Positions 18,078 through 27,270 of a stretch of 64,000 bases of DNA are shown here, piece after piece; the stretch's first letter is position 1; the number at the start of each line of letters is the position of its first letter. A program made the translations under genes and the position numbers. Origin of the DNA: Pedobacter sp014947265 (GTDB lineage: Bacteria > Bacteroidota > Bacteroidia > Sphingobacteriales > Sphingobacteriaceae); assembly GCF_014947265.1 (NCBI RefSeq), contig NZ_JADCNK010000003.1, positions 186,001 to 250,000 of the forward strand, written 5' to 3'. Under the pieces are notes generated by a model that saw only the letters and a list, made by a program, of their open reading frames with translations, did no database searches and was not told the DNA's origin.

Positions 18078-19304
18078 ATGAAAAATTTTCTTTTTTTGTT
18101 ATTTTTTCTGACAACAATAATCAGCTATTCACAAGAAAAAAATGATATTTCAATAGGCAAAACCTACAAAACCTACTCAAAGATTCTCGGGGAAGAAAGG
18201 CAATATTTTGTATATCTTCCTGAAAGTGCATCTGAGAAAATATTTGGCAAACAAAAATATCCCGTAATTTATTTGTTAGACGGTGAGCAACATTTTCAGG
18301 GACTTGCAGCTATGATGGAAAACATGGGTTCACTAAGGGTTTTTCAGGAGTGTATTATTGTAGCTATACCAAACATCGACAGGATAAGAGATTTTACTCC
18401 GACACACATAACTTCAGGAATATTTTTAGACAGCGTCTCAGCCAAATCATCAGGCGGAGGGAAAAAATTTACGGCTTTTCTGCAGAAAGAACTGATTCCC
18501 GAAATTGAATCCAAATATCCAACTGCACCGTACCGTATGTTGATAGGACATTCTTTGGGCGGGCTATTTGTTATTAACACCCTACTGAAGCATACAGAAT
18601 TATTTAATTCATACATTTCAATAGACCCTGCTTTATGGTACGACAACTCTAAGCTGACAAAAGAAGCAGAGCATATACTTTCCGATAAAAAGTTTAATAA
18701 CAGAAACGTATTTATTTCTGTTGCTAATGGTTTTAAAAATAAGCTTGATACGGCAGAAGTTAGAAAAACAATAACTCCTTTTAATGATGCTGTTCTTGCC
18801 ATGGACAGATTGAAAAGTGCCCTACAAAGAAATGGCAACAAGAAATTACTTTGGAAAATTAAATATTATGAGGAAGAAGGTCATAATACTGCACCGTTTA
18901 TCAGTGAGTATGACGGGCTTCATTATATTTTTCGAGATTATAACTTCCTGTCCGTTGACAACTACGATTTATTTAATGCCTCTGTTAAAGACAAAACAAT
19001 TTTGGATGCACTGAAGGCTGGATACAAACAAATATCTAAATCAATGGGCTATGAAATACTGCCCTCAGAAAGTATAGTCAACAATATGGGTTATGTTTTT
19101 TTAAGAGCTAATAAATTCGAATCTGCATATCATTTCTTTCAAATGAATGAAATAAACTACCCATATAGTTTCAACGTGTATGATGCTTTGGGTGATTATC
19201 ATTCAGCTAAAGGAGAAAAAGAAGAGGCTAAAAAGTATTACATTAAAGCTCTATCTATTTTAGATTACCCTGAAACTGCTGCTAAGCTCAAAGCTTTAAA
19301 ATAA
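18078..19304 (+). CDS. Exported esterase-D-like alpha/beta hydrolase with TPR-like tail
   Basis: The protein has 408 residues and a signal peptide (NFLFLLFFLTTIISYSQ). The alpha/beta-hydrolase core of the esterase D / feruloyl esterase family is clear: YPVIYLLDGEQHFQG, CIIVAIPNIDRIRDFTPTH, nucleophile elbow GHSLGGLFV, and catalytic His in EEEGHNTAPF. The last 110 residues (FLRANKFESAYHFFQMN ... SAKGEKEEAKKYYIKALSIL) look like two TPR helical repeats, a common tail in Bacteroidota. Siderophore-esterase, acyl-esterase or peptide-esterase activity is possible. It is the last gene of the hydrolase array and monocistronic. Confidence 0.88.
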   Translation: MKNFLFLLFFLTTIISYSQEKNDISIGKTYKTYSKILGEERQYFVYLPESASEKIFGKQKYPVIYLLDGEQHFQGLAAMMENMGSLRVFQECIIVAIPNIDRIRDFTPTHITSGIFLDSVSAKSSGGGKKFTAFLQKELIPEIESKYPTAPYRMLIGHSLGGLFVINTLLKHTELFNSYISIDPALWYDNSKLTKEAEHILSDKKFNNRNVFISVANGFKNKLDTAEVRKTITPFNDAVLAMDRLKSALQRNGNKKLLWKIKYYEEEGHNTAPFISEYDGLHYIFRDYNFLSVDNYDLFNASVKDKTILDALKAGYKQISKSMGYEILPSESIVNNMGYVFLRANKFESAYHFFQMNEINYPYSFNVYDALGDYHSAKGEKEEAKKYYIKALSILDYPETAAKLKALK

Positions 19305-19420
19305 GATATTGTGACTGGATTAATATAGATTCTCATCATTAACCGACAAAGATTAATAATATAAGGGTGCTACAACAAAGTAGCCTCTTTTTTATACCTT
19401 TTTTTACCACAAATCAAAAG

Positions 19421-19555
19421 ATGATGGATAAAGATAAGCATTTGGTCGGTCAGCCAGTATTTAAACAGATGATAGATTTTCTTCCCAAGACGAAATTCGA
19501 CAAACTGGCTATTGAACATGGCGTAAACTGTTATTATAAGGCGTTTCCAGCTTGA
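19421..19555 (+). pseudogene. IS4-family transposase N-terminal remnant (DUF4372)
   Basis: The fragment reads MMDKDKHLVGQPVFKQMIDF followed by LPKTKFDKLAIEHGVNCYYKAF and stops at TGA 19553. This is the DUF4372 domain found at the N-terminus of many Bacteroidota IS4 transposases (GQPxFxQxxxFxP ... YYKxF). The catalytic domain is absent and no terminal inverted repeats are visible, so the fragment is inactive. Confidence 0.75.
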
Positions 19556-19718
19556 ATATAACTGCCGAAAAACAATCAGGTGTGCTCAAAGAGGAATATA
19601 TTCATTTATAGTAAAAGAAAGAAAAAACAGAAAAAGTACAGTATTTGAGAAAATAATTTCTAATACAACATAAAGGAAGGCTGTACCTTATTCTTTTTTT
19701 AACATCCTCAGAACTATA

Positions 19719-20096
19719 TTAATGGGCAGGTGGATTATCTTTGTTTAATAGCTGTACAATTTTTTCCAGCATTGCGAAAATATCAAACGGTTTTTTTATA
19801 AATTCTTCTGCCCGGCAACCACTGTTCATCTGTTGCAGATCGGCATGTGCACTCATCATAATTACTGGTGTGGCTGAAGTTTTTGGTGACGACTTTAACA
19901 TCTTGCATACCTCAAGGCCATTCCCGTCAGGTAACATTACATCCAGTATGAAAAGATGCGGACTGGAATCCTTTTTGGTTAAAAAATTATTTACGGTAGT
20001 GTAGCATTCGACCTGATAACCTTCTTCTAAAAGAAGAAACTGTAATATATCTCTAATGCCTTCGTCATCTTCAAGGATTCCGATCAGTTTGTTCAT
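19719..20096 (-). CDS. Single-domain response regulator
   Basis: The 125-residue protein is a stand-alone CheY-like receiver. It has acidic residues EDD at 9-11, phospho-acceptor D52 in LFILDVMLPDGNG, TPVIMMSAH for the conserved Thr/Ser, and Lys in EEFIKKPF. No output domain follows. No histidine kinase gene is adjacent in this window, so it is an orphan and its partner is unknown. A short acidic protein gene and a sigma-factor fragment lie upstream on the same strand. Confidence 0.88.
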   Translation of the reverse strand: MNKLIGILEDDEGIRDILQFLLLEEGYQVECYTTVNNFLTKKDSSPHLFILDVMLPDGNGLEVCKMLKSSPKTSATPVIMMSAHADLQQMNSGCRAEEFIKKPFDIFAMLEKIVQLLNKDNPPAH

Positions 20097-20157
20097 AGTA
20101 TCTTAATTCAGTTCATAGACTGATGTCCGTTAATAGCGCAGCGGAACAATTTTAACA

Positions 20158-20424
20158 TTATTCACCTGAAGTTTTGTTGTCTTTTGCATCCTCTCCATAT
20201 CTCTTTTCTTTTGGATCTTCGCGTATTATGAGCGATTCAGGAGTAGCCGCCGCAGGATTAGAACCCGTGCCCGAAGTTTTGGGCAAACTTAAAAGATCAT
20301 TGTTATTGTGCTCCGGAGTAATTTCTATATCTGTATTGCCCAGGGCAATCTGGTTTAGCTGCTCTGAATCGTTTCTTTGATCTGCTTGCACTTCTTCTTT
20401 TCCCTTGTTTTCCGTATTTGACAT
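20158..20424 (-). CDS. Small acidic hypothetical protein
   Basis: I place the start at the ATG at 20424 (MSNTENKGKEEVQADQRN), because the longer frame adds an implausible hydrophobic stretch. The protein has 88 residues, is rich in Glu, Asp, Asn, Pro and Gly, and looks disordered (ITPEHNNNDLLSLPKTSG). No family is known. It lies 61 bp upstream of the response regulator on the same strand and may share its message. Confidence 0.45.
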   Translation of the reverse strand: MSNTENKGKEEVQADQRNDSEQLNQIALGNTDIEITPEHNNNDLLSLPKTSGTGSNPAAATPESLIIREDPKEKRYGEDAKDNKTSGE

Positions 20425-20476
20425 AAATGTAGTTTTATAAAAAATAAACAGCATAAAAAGGCCGAATGTTTTGTAA

Positions 20477-20686
20477 TTAATAAAAAAGAACATCTCCTAC
20501 AAACTTATTTTCTGCGTGGTTTGCGGTTGCGCTTGTACAGAGCTGCTCTGAGGAGATTTCTTCAACCTGTAAAACGCGTTCCCGTTCGCGCTGTTGTTTT
20601 CTATACCTGTTGATAAAGGTATTATGCATGATTACAAAAAGCCAGCCCTTTATATTGGTTTCCTGGTTAAATTTTGCGGCAAACAA
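20477..20686 (-). pseudogene. ECF sigma factor remnant (region 2 fragment)
   Basis: The frame reads FAAKFNQETNIKGWLFVIMH followed by NTFINRYRKQQRERERV, which is the region 2.3-2.4 core of Bacteroidota ECF sigma factors (FxxxTNIKGWLxxIMxNTFIN). It lacks region 2.1, the linker and region 4, and ends in an unrelated tail (FVGDVLFY). The gene is broken on both sides. Its left break lies next to the terminator of the ferritin-domain gene. Confidence 0.7.
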
Positions 20687-20711
20687 GCGCTGATCTCATG
20701 AAGTATCTTAT

Positions 20712-20740
20712 TATAGGGCTGCCAGACCGGCAGCCCTATG
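20712..20740 (-). terminator. Hairpin after the ferritin-domain gene
   Basis: ATAGGGCTGCC and GGCAGCCCTAT pair in an 11-bp stem with loop AGACC, 16 bp past the stop of the gene at 20756. The T tract on the minus strand is short, so the hairpin may act as a bidirectional or weak terminator. Confidence 0.65.
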
Positions 20741-20755
20741 GATATTATTAGCTTA

Positions 20756-23700
20756 TTATTGCTCCGGAGAAAAATGGGCATTTAGTGCAGCTGAGGTGGA
20801 GCTAAAGAAGCCCCCTACAATGGTAGTCATTGTTTTAAATGCAGCTGTATTTTCAAAGCCGAAGCTGACTTCCAAAAGTAGTTCCACACGGTTGTCATCC
20901 ATCACGCTCACCTTAAATGAACCTGTATAGCCATCGATCCCTGGTACCCCATTGGCTGTATAACTGTAGCTATAAGTATCATGTTCAGCCAATGTCTCTG
21001 TTATTTTGATACCGCCAGGTAATGTGATGGATCTCACTTTATCTTCTATTATGAAAGTGTCCCAGAATGGTTTTGAGAAATCACAGGTATAACCGGCCAC
21101 GAGGTCTTTCATTCCCGGGGCAAATACCCATTTCTTTTTGATATTGAACTTTCTCCCATCGGGTATCACCTGTAAAGGAATATAAAGCTCACCGTAAACT
21201 AAATCGGTTATCGCATCAGTGTCCATAATTCCCTTAGTGTATTTGACCACCCATCTTGAATTCGCTTTGGTGCGGTCTTTTTCTTCAGGTTGACAGCTCA
21301 CTTTGATATTCAGTTCGCGTTCAATCAGATCATAAACGGGATTATCGCTTTCCGACGATTTCAGAATACCGCTTACCGAGTGGCCATAGTTGAGCAAGAT
21401 AGAAAGCCAGCCCATTGTGGTTCCTCTTGGCACGGTGATCAAAAACAGGCGTTCTGTGAAGGAAATTAACTGATCAACCTTATTCTGATCCATGACTGCC
21501 CCATTGTTCAAAAGCAGGTTCAGTTCTTCATATAAAACATCCGCTCTGCTGGCCAGGTAGGTCGGTGGCCCCTGCATCAGCGCCTGGGTGTATTCTGCTG
21601 GAAGATGGGCGATTAGCCAGGCTGGGATATCATCCAGGTTGGAATCAAATCCTGTTGGCCACCGCGAAGTTTCCACCCTTTGCAATGGATCCATTTCAAG
21701 CAAAGTTTTGCCTTTATTGTAAATTTCGCGCTGAAAGATATTTTGGTGTTGATCGTCGGTAACAGAAATGATGAAGGGATCAATTGGTTCCCCGTCTTTT
21801 GATACCAGATGGTTGTCCCCGTTTAAAAAAGGCCTTATGCCGTCCTTTTCAAGCAGGTTGAGGCGTAGGAAACTTCCCGCGCTCAGCACATCCGAAGAAT
21901 CATATTTCACCAGGTCATTGAGACCATTAACCTCCAGGTATTGTTGTACGCCCGAAGTCTGCACCGCACCAGTGGATTGCATGATTTGTAAAGGCACGTA
22001 TCCGGCTGTTGCCCCGCTGTTAGCAGTTACCTGTAGCGTAAGATCAATAATATTGACACCTATAGGGGGCAATTTTTCCCTTGGTTCCCTGAGGATATTT
22101 TTTTGTCCGGGAAGGTCTTGCCATACCAATGCGCGATCAAGCGTCCGCTCCCCGTCTGCGGCATGCAGCATATGCGTTCCAGTACAGCCGGACTCATCAG
22201 TCGGTGGGTCTGGGTCTGTAGAAAGCTGGACCAGGCCGAAACCGCCGAAGCGCAGTTTGAGTACCAGTGCGTCTTCGAATATCCTGTCCTGTTCATTCGG
22301 ATCTTTAGGTTCCTGTCCAAGCATTGAAGGATTTTCACTAAACAGTCCTGCATCTGGGAATTCCTGCTGATAGTTCAGGTCGGGCATGGTGTTGGAATAA
22401 CCGCCATGTTCGCGGAAAGGAAACTGTTTTTCGAACTCATTCAATCTGGATAGTCCGGAAAGCCTTGTGATGATCATTTCTGCCTGATAACCGCTGAGAT
22501 TGGCTTTAACCACCTCAATCTGTTCTTTGGCCCAATCAGATACATTTGCCATTACGCGGAGTGCCAGATAATCGACCTGTTTATTGATGGCTTCGCTTCG
22601 CTCGCTATCTAAAAAATAATCTGCCAGTTGCGTTGCGTCTGTCGGTAAACCTGGCAGCGCATCCTTATCGAGCCTGAACATTGCTTTAAGATCAACTGGA
22701 AAAAAGGAGATAAGCTCTAAGAACGGTCTGATAGACAGGGACATCATCGGCCAGGTGGCTATCATCTCAATTGCCAGTCTCCGGTCTTTGTCGGTCTCCC
22801 AGAGCTTGACCTCATAAATGCGTGAAAGCCATGACAGCATCACCAGGTAACAGGCATTGAACTGCCTGGGCATTTCGGTAACCAATTTTTTTAGGGCGTG
22901 GTTATCCATATCTATTGGCAGCGGATCCCGGTTTGCACTGAAAGTAGTGCCCACATTTTCGCAGAGCTTCTGTTCAAATTCCATATCCATATAGATCATC
23001 ACAAACCTGTATAGGTGCGATTGGCGGCACAGTTCTGCATCTGCAAGCCATTGGGGCGTGCTGTATCCTTTGGTTCGGGCATTCCTTTTGTCCTTTTTCC
23101 AGGCATCAAGGTACTGTCTTGTTCCGCCAATTTTAGTTACTTTGGCCAAAAAACGTTCTGCTGTGGCTTCGAATCCTTCAAATCCTTCTCCTTCCTCCAC
23201 AATTTCATTTACGATACTTTCTACATTTTTAAAGTAACGCAATGCATGTTGTGCGTTGGCTGTTGAAGATTCTGTATAATTTTTGCTCCTGTAGACAGGG
23301 CCAACGGGCAGAAATCCTTCACCTGCAGCAAAACCTTGCATTTCGTTGTTGAAACCAAGGTTTGAATTTTTAACCTTGCCGGTGTCGAAGGCCTGCTGGT
23401 AGAGAGGAAGAATCCCTTTGGTATAGAAGTCTCCGATTGACTGAAAACGCACATATTTCAGGTCTTCCTCAGCATCGGGCAAGGCTTCCAGAAAGGCAGC
23501 CTTTAACATCCCCTCGTCACTCGGTGCCAGGTTGAGGTAGATATCGTTCAACGCCTTTTTCATGTCGTCTCTCTTTTGCTGGTCGGCAATGTTGTACAGG
23601 ATCCCTTCGAGATGAAAATCCAGTTCAAATTCATAGAGTTTCTGGAATAGGGCTTTGTTCTGTTCACCGAACGGGCTTGAATCCTGTAGAGAATCTGTCG

Positions 23701-24130
23701 ATTCAAAAAGAATGAACTGTTTGATCTGCTTACTGGTTAATCCTTCCAGTGGGATTTCGGTACCCTCATCCTGGGTATCCCCGGGCTGGTAAATGTCCCA
23801 ATTGGAGATAAACCAGTTACCGGTGTCTTTTTTCCGGTCTGGCAGGGCAAAGCTTGGAGACTCGTCAAGTGCGCGCAGTAAGCACTGCACGTAGTGGAGG
23901 TGCATCATCTCTTCGTGTGAAACGCCAAGGATACTCTGCTTCCACTGGCGGGCCTTTTCAAATTGGATAGCTTTCCTCAGGTTGGGTTTGCCGTTGCTCA
24001 ATATGGCAAATTCTTCTGGCAGGCTTTTAATGGTTGATGCCGTATACAGATAAGTATCCAGCAGGCAATGTTCAAGCTTGGAGGCCTGATGCAACATGCC
24101 CACGAGCATGTTCAGTTCATTGTTTTTCAT
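20756..24130 (-). CDS. VioB/RebD-like ferritin-domain protein (1124 residues)
   Basis: The N-terminus is a ferritin-like domain of the type found in VioB and RebD (chromopyrrolate/imine dimer synthases). It has E20 in KLEHCLLDTYLYTAS and the E73-E74-xx-H77 helix SHEEMMHLHYVQCLL, followed by PLEGLTSKQIKQFILFES. The middle (LSIRPFLELISFFPVDLKAM ... DALPGLP) recalls the region after that domain in VioB. The last 450 residues are unrecognised and beta-rich (SITLPGGIKITETLAEHD). No signal peptide is present. Family knowledge links this ferritin-like domain to oxidative coupling of indole-type imines, but no tryptophan oxidase is adjacent. The gene is visibly richer in GC than its neighbours. It lies 150 bp downstream of the gene at 24281 and forms a likely unit with it and the sulfatase. 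Confidence 0.7.
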   Translation of the reverse strand: MKNNELNMLVGMLHQASKLEHCLLDTYLYTASTIKSLPEEFAILSNGKPNLRKAIQFEKARQWKQSILGVSHEEMMHLHYVQCLLRALDESPSFALPDRKKDTGNWFISNWDIYQPGDTQDEGTEIPLEGLTSKQIKQFILFESTDSLQDSSPFGEQNKALFQKLYEFELDFHLEGILYNIADQQKRDDMKKALNDIYLNLAPSDEGMLKAAFLEALPDAEEDLKYVRFQSIGDFYTKGILPLYQQAFDTGKVKNSNLGFNNEMQGFAAGEGFLPVGPVYRSKNYTESSTANAQHALRYFKNVESIVNEIVEEGEGFEGFEATAERFLAKVTKIGGTRQYLDAWKKDKRNARTKGYSTPQWLADAELCRQSHLYRFVMIYMDMEFEQKLCENVGTTFSANRDPLPIDMDNHALKKLVTEMPRQFNACYLVMLSWLSRIYEVKLWETDKDRRLAIEMIATWPMMSLSIRPFLELISFFPVDLKAMFRLDKDALPGLPTDATQLADYFLDSERSEAINKQVDYLALRVMANVSDWAKEQIEVVKANLSGYQAEMIITRLSGLSRLNEFEKQFPFREHGGYSNTMPDLNYQQEFPDAGLFSENPSMLGQEPKDPNEQDRIFEDALVLKLRFGGFGLVQLSTDPDPPTDESGCTGTHMLHAADGERTLDRALVWQDLPGQKNILREPREKLPPIGVNIIDLTLQVTANSGATAGYVPLQIMQSTGAVQTSGVQQYLEVNGLNDLVKYDSSDVLSAGSFLRLNLLEKDGIRPFLNGDNHLVSKDGEPIDPFIISVTDDQHQNIFQREIYNKGKTLLEMDPLQRVETSRWPTGFDSNLDDIPAWLIAHLPAEYTQALMQGPPTYLASRADVLYEELNLLLNNGAVMDQNKVDQLISFTERLFLITVPRGTTMGWLSILLNYGHSVSGILKSSESDNPVYDLIERELNIKVSCQPEEKDRTKANSRWVVKYTKGIMDTDAITDLVYGELYIPLQVIPDGRKFNIKKKWVFAPGMKDLVAGYTCDFSKPFWDTFIIEDKVRSITLPGGIKITETLAEHDTYSYSYTANGVPGIDGYTGSFKVSVMDDNRVELLLEVSFGFENTAAFKTMTTIVGGFFSSTSAALNAHFSPEQ

Positions 24131-24280
24131 GGAGCGTAATTGGTTAAGATGCGTTTGTTTAATTTATCTGGTCAAGTATATAAATTTATATGATTTTTGA
24201 TTGATTTAGTGACTTTCGTAAAGTCTTTAAATTCTAAAACCTATCTATAATGCGACAAAAACTCAAAATTACATTATCCT

Positions 24281-25315
24281 CTATGGTTCGATATTTACTT
24301 TTGCAACAAAAGATGATACTGTTTTTGTATCACTACTATCTACAACTACGTAAATACCTAAAATATTATTTTGATATACTGTATTAGCACTTGTAACACT
24401 TGAGTCTGGAAAATCGATATCTATCCAATTTGCTTCTCCAAATGATCCGTCAGAATTTCTACTAACAGAAACAAATGATGCTCCATTTTTTTCTCCATTT
24501 ACCGTAAGCCAATCCGATGGCATATTATAACCACCCTCTTTAGAAATAGTAATGCCTTCAAAATGAGTTATTATAGACAAAACTGTTTCGTTTTTATAGC
24601 TAAATGATTTCAAATTACTGGTTTGTTTCGTTTTAGAATTATAATCAACCAAAAAGGCCTGACTTATTTTGCCGAATTTTGGGCTTGTATATCCTCCTGC
24701 CATAGTATAACTATCTTCACCATTATGCCAAATGCCATACAAAGTAGTGGTTAATGAATCGGGTACTTTAAAGTCTGTACATTTTTTATTGACTATATCA
24801 TAGAGAAATGCATATCCGTTTTTATCATCATCAACATCATAATTTCCAACAGCAAGACCACCCATTACACTATGAACAAATACATTATTTGTATTCCCGT
24901 CATTGGGTGACACCTGAACCCACGTTCCTGAACCATCAACAGGACCTTCGTAAAAGAATCCTAAATTTCCACTAGGGGCTTTACCGGTAGAGGCTGATAT
25001 TTTATAAGATCCAACTAACTGTATCGTACCATGAGGTCCATTATTAGGTCCGTAGCAAGAAGTATTAATAACGGTAGCTTCTGGTGAACCCGGAAAATTA
25101 ACATTATACCACTTTCCTTCGTTACCGTTTCCTTTAATTGTTCCCTCATAAATTAATCCCTGAACAAGATTATTCGAACTTACTAAACTGCCTGCGATAT
25201 ATACATTTTCAGACTCCGAAACTCCTCTGATTCCTTGTATGGTTGTTTGCCCGGCAGGATTATTAAAATCTGCATAACTTATTGTATTTACCTCTGGTTT
25301 TATATTTTGTGACAT
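24281..25315 (-). CDS. Predicted beta-repeat protein of unknown function
   Basis: The 344-residue protein has no signal peptide. It shows recurring segments of the type NVYIAGSLVSSN, LGFFYEGPVDGSG, MGGLAVGNYDVDDDKNGYAF and YTMAGGYTS, in which a hydrophobic strand ends with a small G-rich turn and YEG or Y-D. This repetition suggests a propeller-like or beta-sandwich repeat protein, somewhat like HAF-repeat proteins. I cannot name a family. It lies 76 bp after the sulfatase gene and 150 bp before the ferritin-domain gene, all on the minus strand, which suggests a shared message. Confidence 0.55.
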   Translation of the reverse strand: MSQNIKPEVNTISYADFNNPAGQTTIQGIRGVSESENVYIAGSLVSSNNLVQGLIYEGTIKGNGNEGKWYNVNFPGSPEATVINTSCYGPNNGPHGTIQLVGSYKISASTGKAPSGNLGFFYEGPVDGSGTWVQVSPNDGNTNNVFVHSVMGGLAVGNYDVDDDKNGYAFLYDIVNKKCTDFKVPDSLTTTLYGIWHNGEDSYTMAGGYTSPKFGKISQAFLVDYNSKTKQTSNLKSFSYKNETVLSIITHFEGITISKEGGYNMPSDWLTVNGEKNGASFVSVSRNSDGSFGEANWIDIDFPDSSVTSANTVYQNNILGIYVVVDSSDTKTVSSFVAKVNIEP

Positions 25316-25391
25316 AATTTTGCTTTTTTTATTACTATTTGAATGGGTGTATTTTAGATTTTAAAGATGTTTTTAGTCGAATGTTGTATTA

Positions 25392-26978
25392 CTAATAAAC
25401 ATCTTTTGGCATATTGACCCAGAGTTTTTCTATCTCAAGTTGGTGCAATTGCGCTTCTAAATCTTTTCTGATTTCGCTATATGCCGGATCATAAGCAAGA
25501 TTGGTACTTTCTAACGGATCATTGACTAAATCATACAGTTCATATTGTTTGAAATAAGCTGTTGAAGCATCAAAGTAATAATCGAATTTCCACTTTTCTG
25601 TTCTGATACAACGAATACGATTAGCAGCTTTTATAATCGTCCAACTGCTATTAGAGCCTGCCTTAATATCATCATAAGTAAATAAGATACTATGCTGAAC
25701 AGGAGTATTATTCTCCATTACAGGAAGTAAACTTGTGCCCGCAAGTCCTGTGGGTGGATTGGATACATTGGCAATATCAATAAAAGTAGGCATAATATCT
25801 GCCAATGTAGCCAATGCCATTGATTGTTTTATTTTGTGATCCTTGAATAAGATTGGATTTGAAATTACAAGTGGTACTCTTAATGCTTCTTCATAAGCAA
25901 CAAAAGTTTTCTGACGCAATCCTCCGTGAGCCAAACCCATTTCTCCGTGATCAGATGTTAAAGTAACAATTGCAGCATCTGCCAATTTATTTCCATGCTC
26001 ATCTTCTTTGTATAATTCTTCAATCAGATATCCAATTTCTTTATCAACATGACTTAATAAATAACCATAAAAATTAATATAGTTTAGTTTATCCTCTTCA
26101 CTAGCTATTTCGCCCAGACTTAATGCCATACTGAGTAAAATTTGTTCCTGTGCCATTGGTTTTTTATTTTCAAGTAAATTTTCATTTAAGGTAGCAGGAA
26201 GTCCAATTTCTCTGCCTAACCAGCTATCGGAATGGTATCCTGAAGTTCCTGCCGATTTTGGATACGCTAATACGTCATGCGGGTTTACCAGTGAAAGAAT
26301 AAGACAATACGGTTTATGATTTCCAGCTGCTCTTTGCGCTTTTACTTGCTTCAAATATTGTATGGCTTCGGCTGTATATTTTGCATCGTGATTTGCATAT
26401 CCGCCACCAAAATTAAGGGGATTAACATCTTCGCCAGCATCTGGAGCAACCCATCCCATTGCTCCGTATAATGAAATATCTGCAGCGGTTAAACTTTCGT
26501 AATTTGTTTTAGTTCCATTAGGCGCTACTCCTTTACTCATATGCCACTTGCCTCTGTATTGCACATCATAACCATCTGCCCAAAGTACATTCATTATATT
26601 GGGCAAAGAATTACTTAGTGTTGGTTCTTGCGGAGATAAAAGACCTCCTTCGGTTAGCGTTTGGCTTACACCATGTTTGGCAGGATATGTTCCTGTAAAT
26701 AAGGTTGCCCGGCTTGGGGAGCACATACAGGTATTGCAAAAAGCTCTGTCAAAACTAAATCCATTCTGTTTTAGAAACGTTAGCGTTGGGAGATTTTTCT
26801 CTTCCCATCCAAGCGGAAAATGTTGTGTGGCACGTTGCTCATCAGTAACAATAAGAATCATGTCAGGCTTTTGCCCAATTTCATTAAGTTTTTCTTTTAA
26901 GTTCATTAGTTTATTTGTTAAATTATTAAGAAAAGGATGTAAGGTTTTGTCAATTGTTGGACAACCCTCAACAACCAT
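25392..26978 (-). CDS. Sulfatase (formylglycine type), probably cytoplasmic
   Basis: The 528-residue frame matches S1-family sulfatases. An N-terminal metal-binding DMILIVTDEQRATQ is followed by the C86-S-P-S-R signature in CMCSPSRATLFTGTYPAKHG, where the Cys is converted to formylglycine. Later come KWHMSKG and VTLTSDHGEMGLAHGG, and the end is LYDLVNDPLESTNLAYDP. A better start may be the ATG at 26906 (MNLKEKLNEIGQKPDMIL), as the first 24 residues look unrelated. No signal peptide is seen, unusual for Bacteroidota glycan sulfatases, so a small-molecule sulfate ester or phosphonate monoester is plausible. It is the first gene of the three-gene minus-strand unit, with a perfect inverted repeat upstream. 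Confidence 0.87.
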   Translation of the reverse strand: MVVEGCPTIDKTLHPFLNNLTNKLMNLKEKLNEIGQKPDMILIVTDEQRATQHFPLGWEEKNLPTLTFLKQNGFSFDRAFCNTCMCSPSRATLFTGTYPAKHGVSQTLTEGGLLSPQEPTLSNSLPNIMNVLWADGYDVQYRGKWHMSKGVAPNGTKTNYESLTAADISLYGAMGWVAPDAGEDVNPLNFGGGYANHDAKYTAEAIQYLKQVKAQRAAGNHKPYCLILSLVNPHDVLAYPKSAGTSGYHSDSWLGREIGLPATLNENLLENKKPMAQEQILLSMALSLGEIASEEDKLNYINFYGYLLSHVDKEIGYLIEELYKEDEHGNKLADAAIVTLTSDHGEMGLAHGGLRQKTFVAYEEALRVPLVISNPILFKDHKIKQSMALATLADIMPTFIDIANVSNPPTGLAGTSLLPVMENNTPVQHSILFTYDDIKAGSNSSWTIIKAANRIRCIRTEKWKFDYYFDASTAYFKQYELYDLVNDPLESTNLAYDPAYSEIRKDLEAQLHQLEIEKLWVNMPKDVY

Positions 26979-27095
26979 AGGTTTTAAAGGGTATTGCCAA
27001 TTGCAAGCCCGTAAGAAAAAATGAAATAGAAATTTAAGGTAAGACTTTACACTTCTCCGTTTGGTATACTAAATGTAGTCAGGAAAAAAACATAG

Positions 27096-27121
27096 TCAAA
27101 TACTTAATTTTAAGTATTTGA
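27096..27121. promoter_or_regulatory. Perfect 12-bp inverted repeat upstream of the sulfatase unit
   Basis: TCAAATACTTAA, a TT spacer, then TTAAGTATTTGA: two perfect 12-bp arms. It lies 118 bp before the annotated sulfatase start, or 190 bp before the alternative start at 26906. Its size and symmetry fit a dimeric repressor or activator site; a short terminator is less likely, as no T tract follows. Confidence 0.5.
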
Positions 27122-27270
27122 ACATCTATAAACAAAGGTTTTTTTATCTTACGTCTGTTTCAACTAAAAAGACATGGTGATCCTTATATTTTGCAACAGG
27201 GATAGCAGCGGATACCGGCCAAAGTATAAGCCACGAGGCGTATGAGCGGATAGCCCGTGAGTTGCCCCTA

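Noticed and set aside
21768..22370. Plus-strand 200-codon frame inside the ferritin-domain gene
   Set aside because: Antisense to a much longer well-supported gene; Ser/Pro/Cys-rich composition typical of shadow frames in GC-richer DNA.
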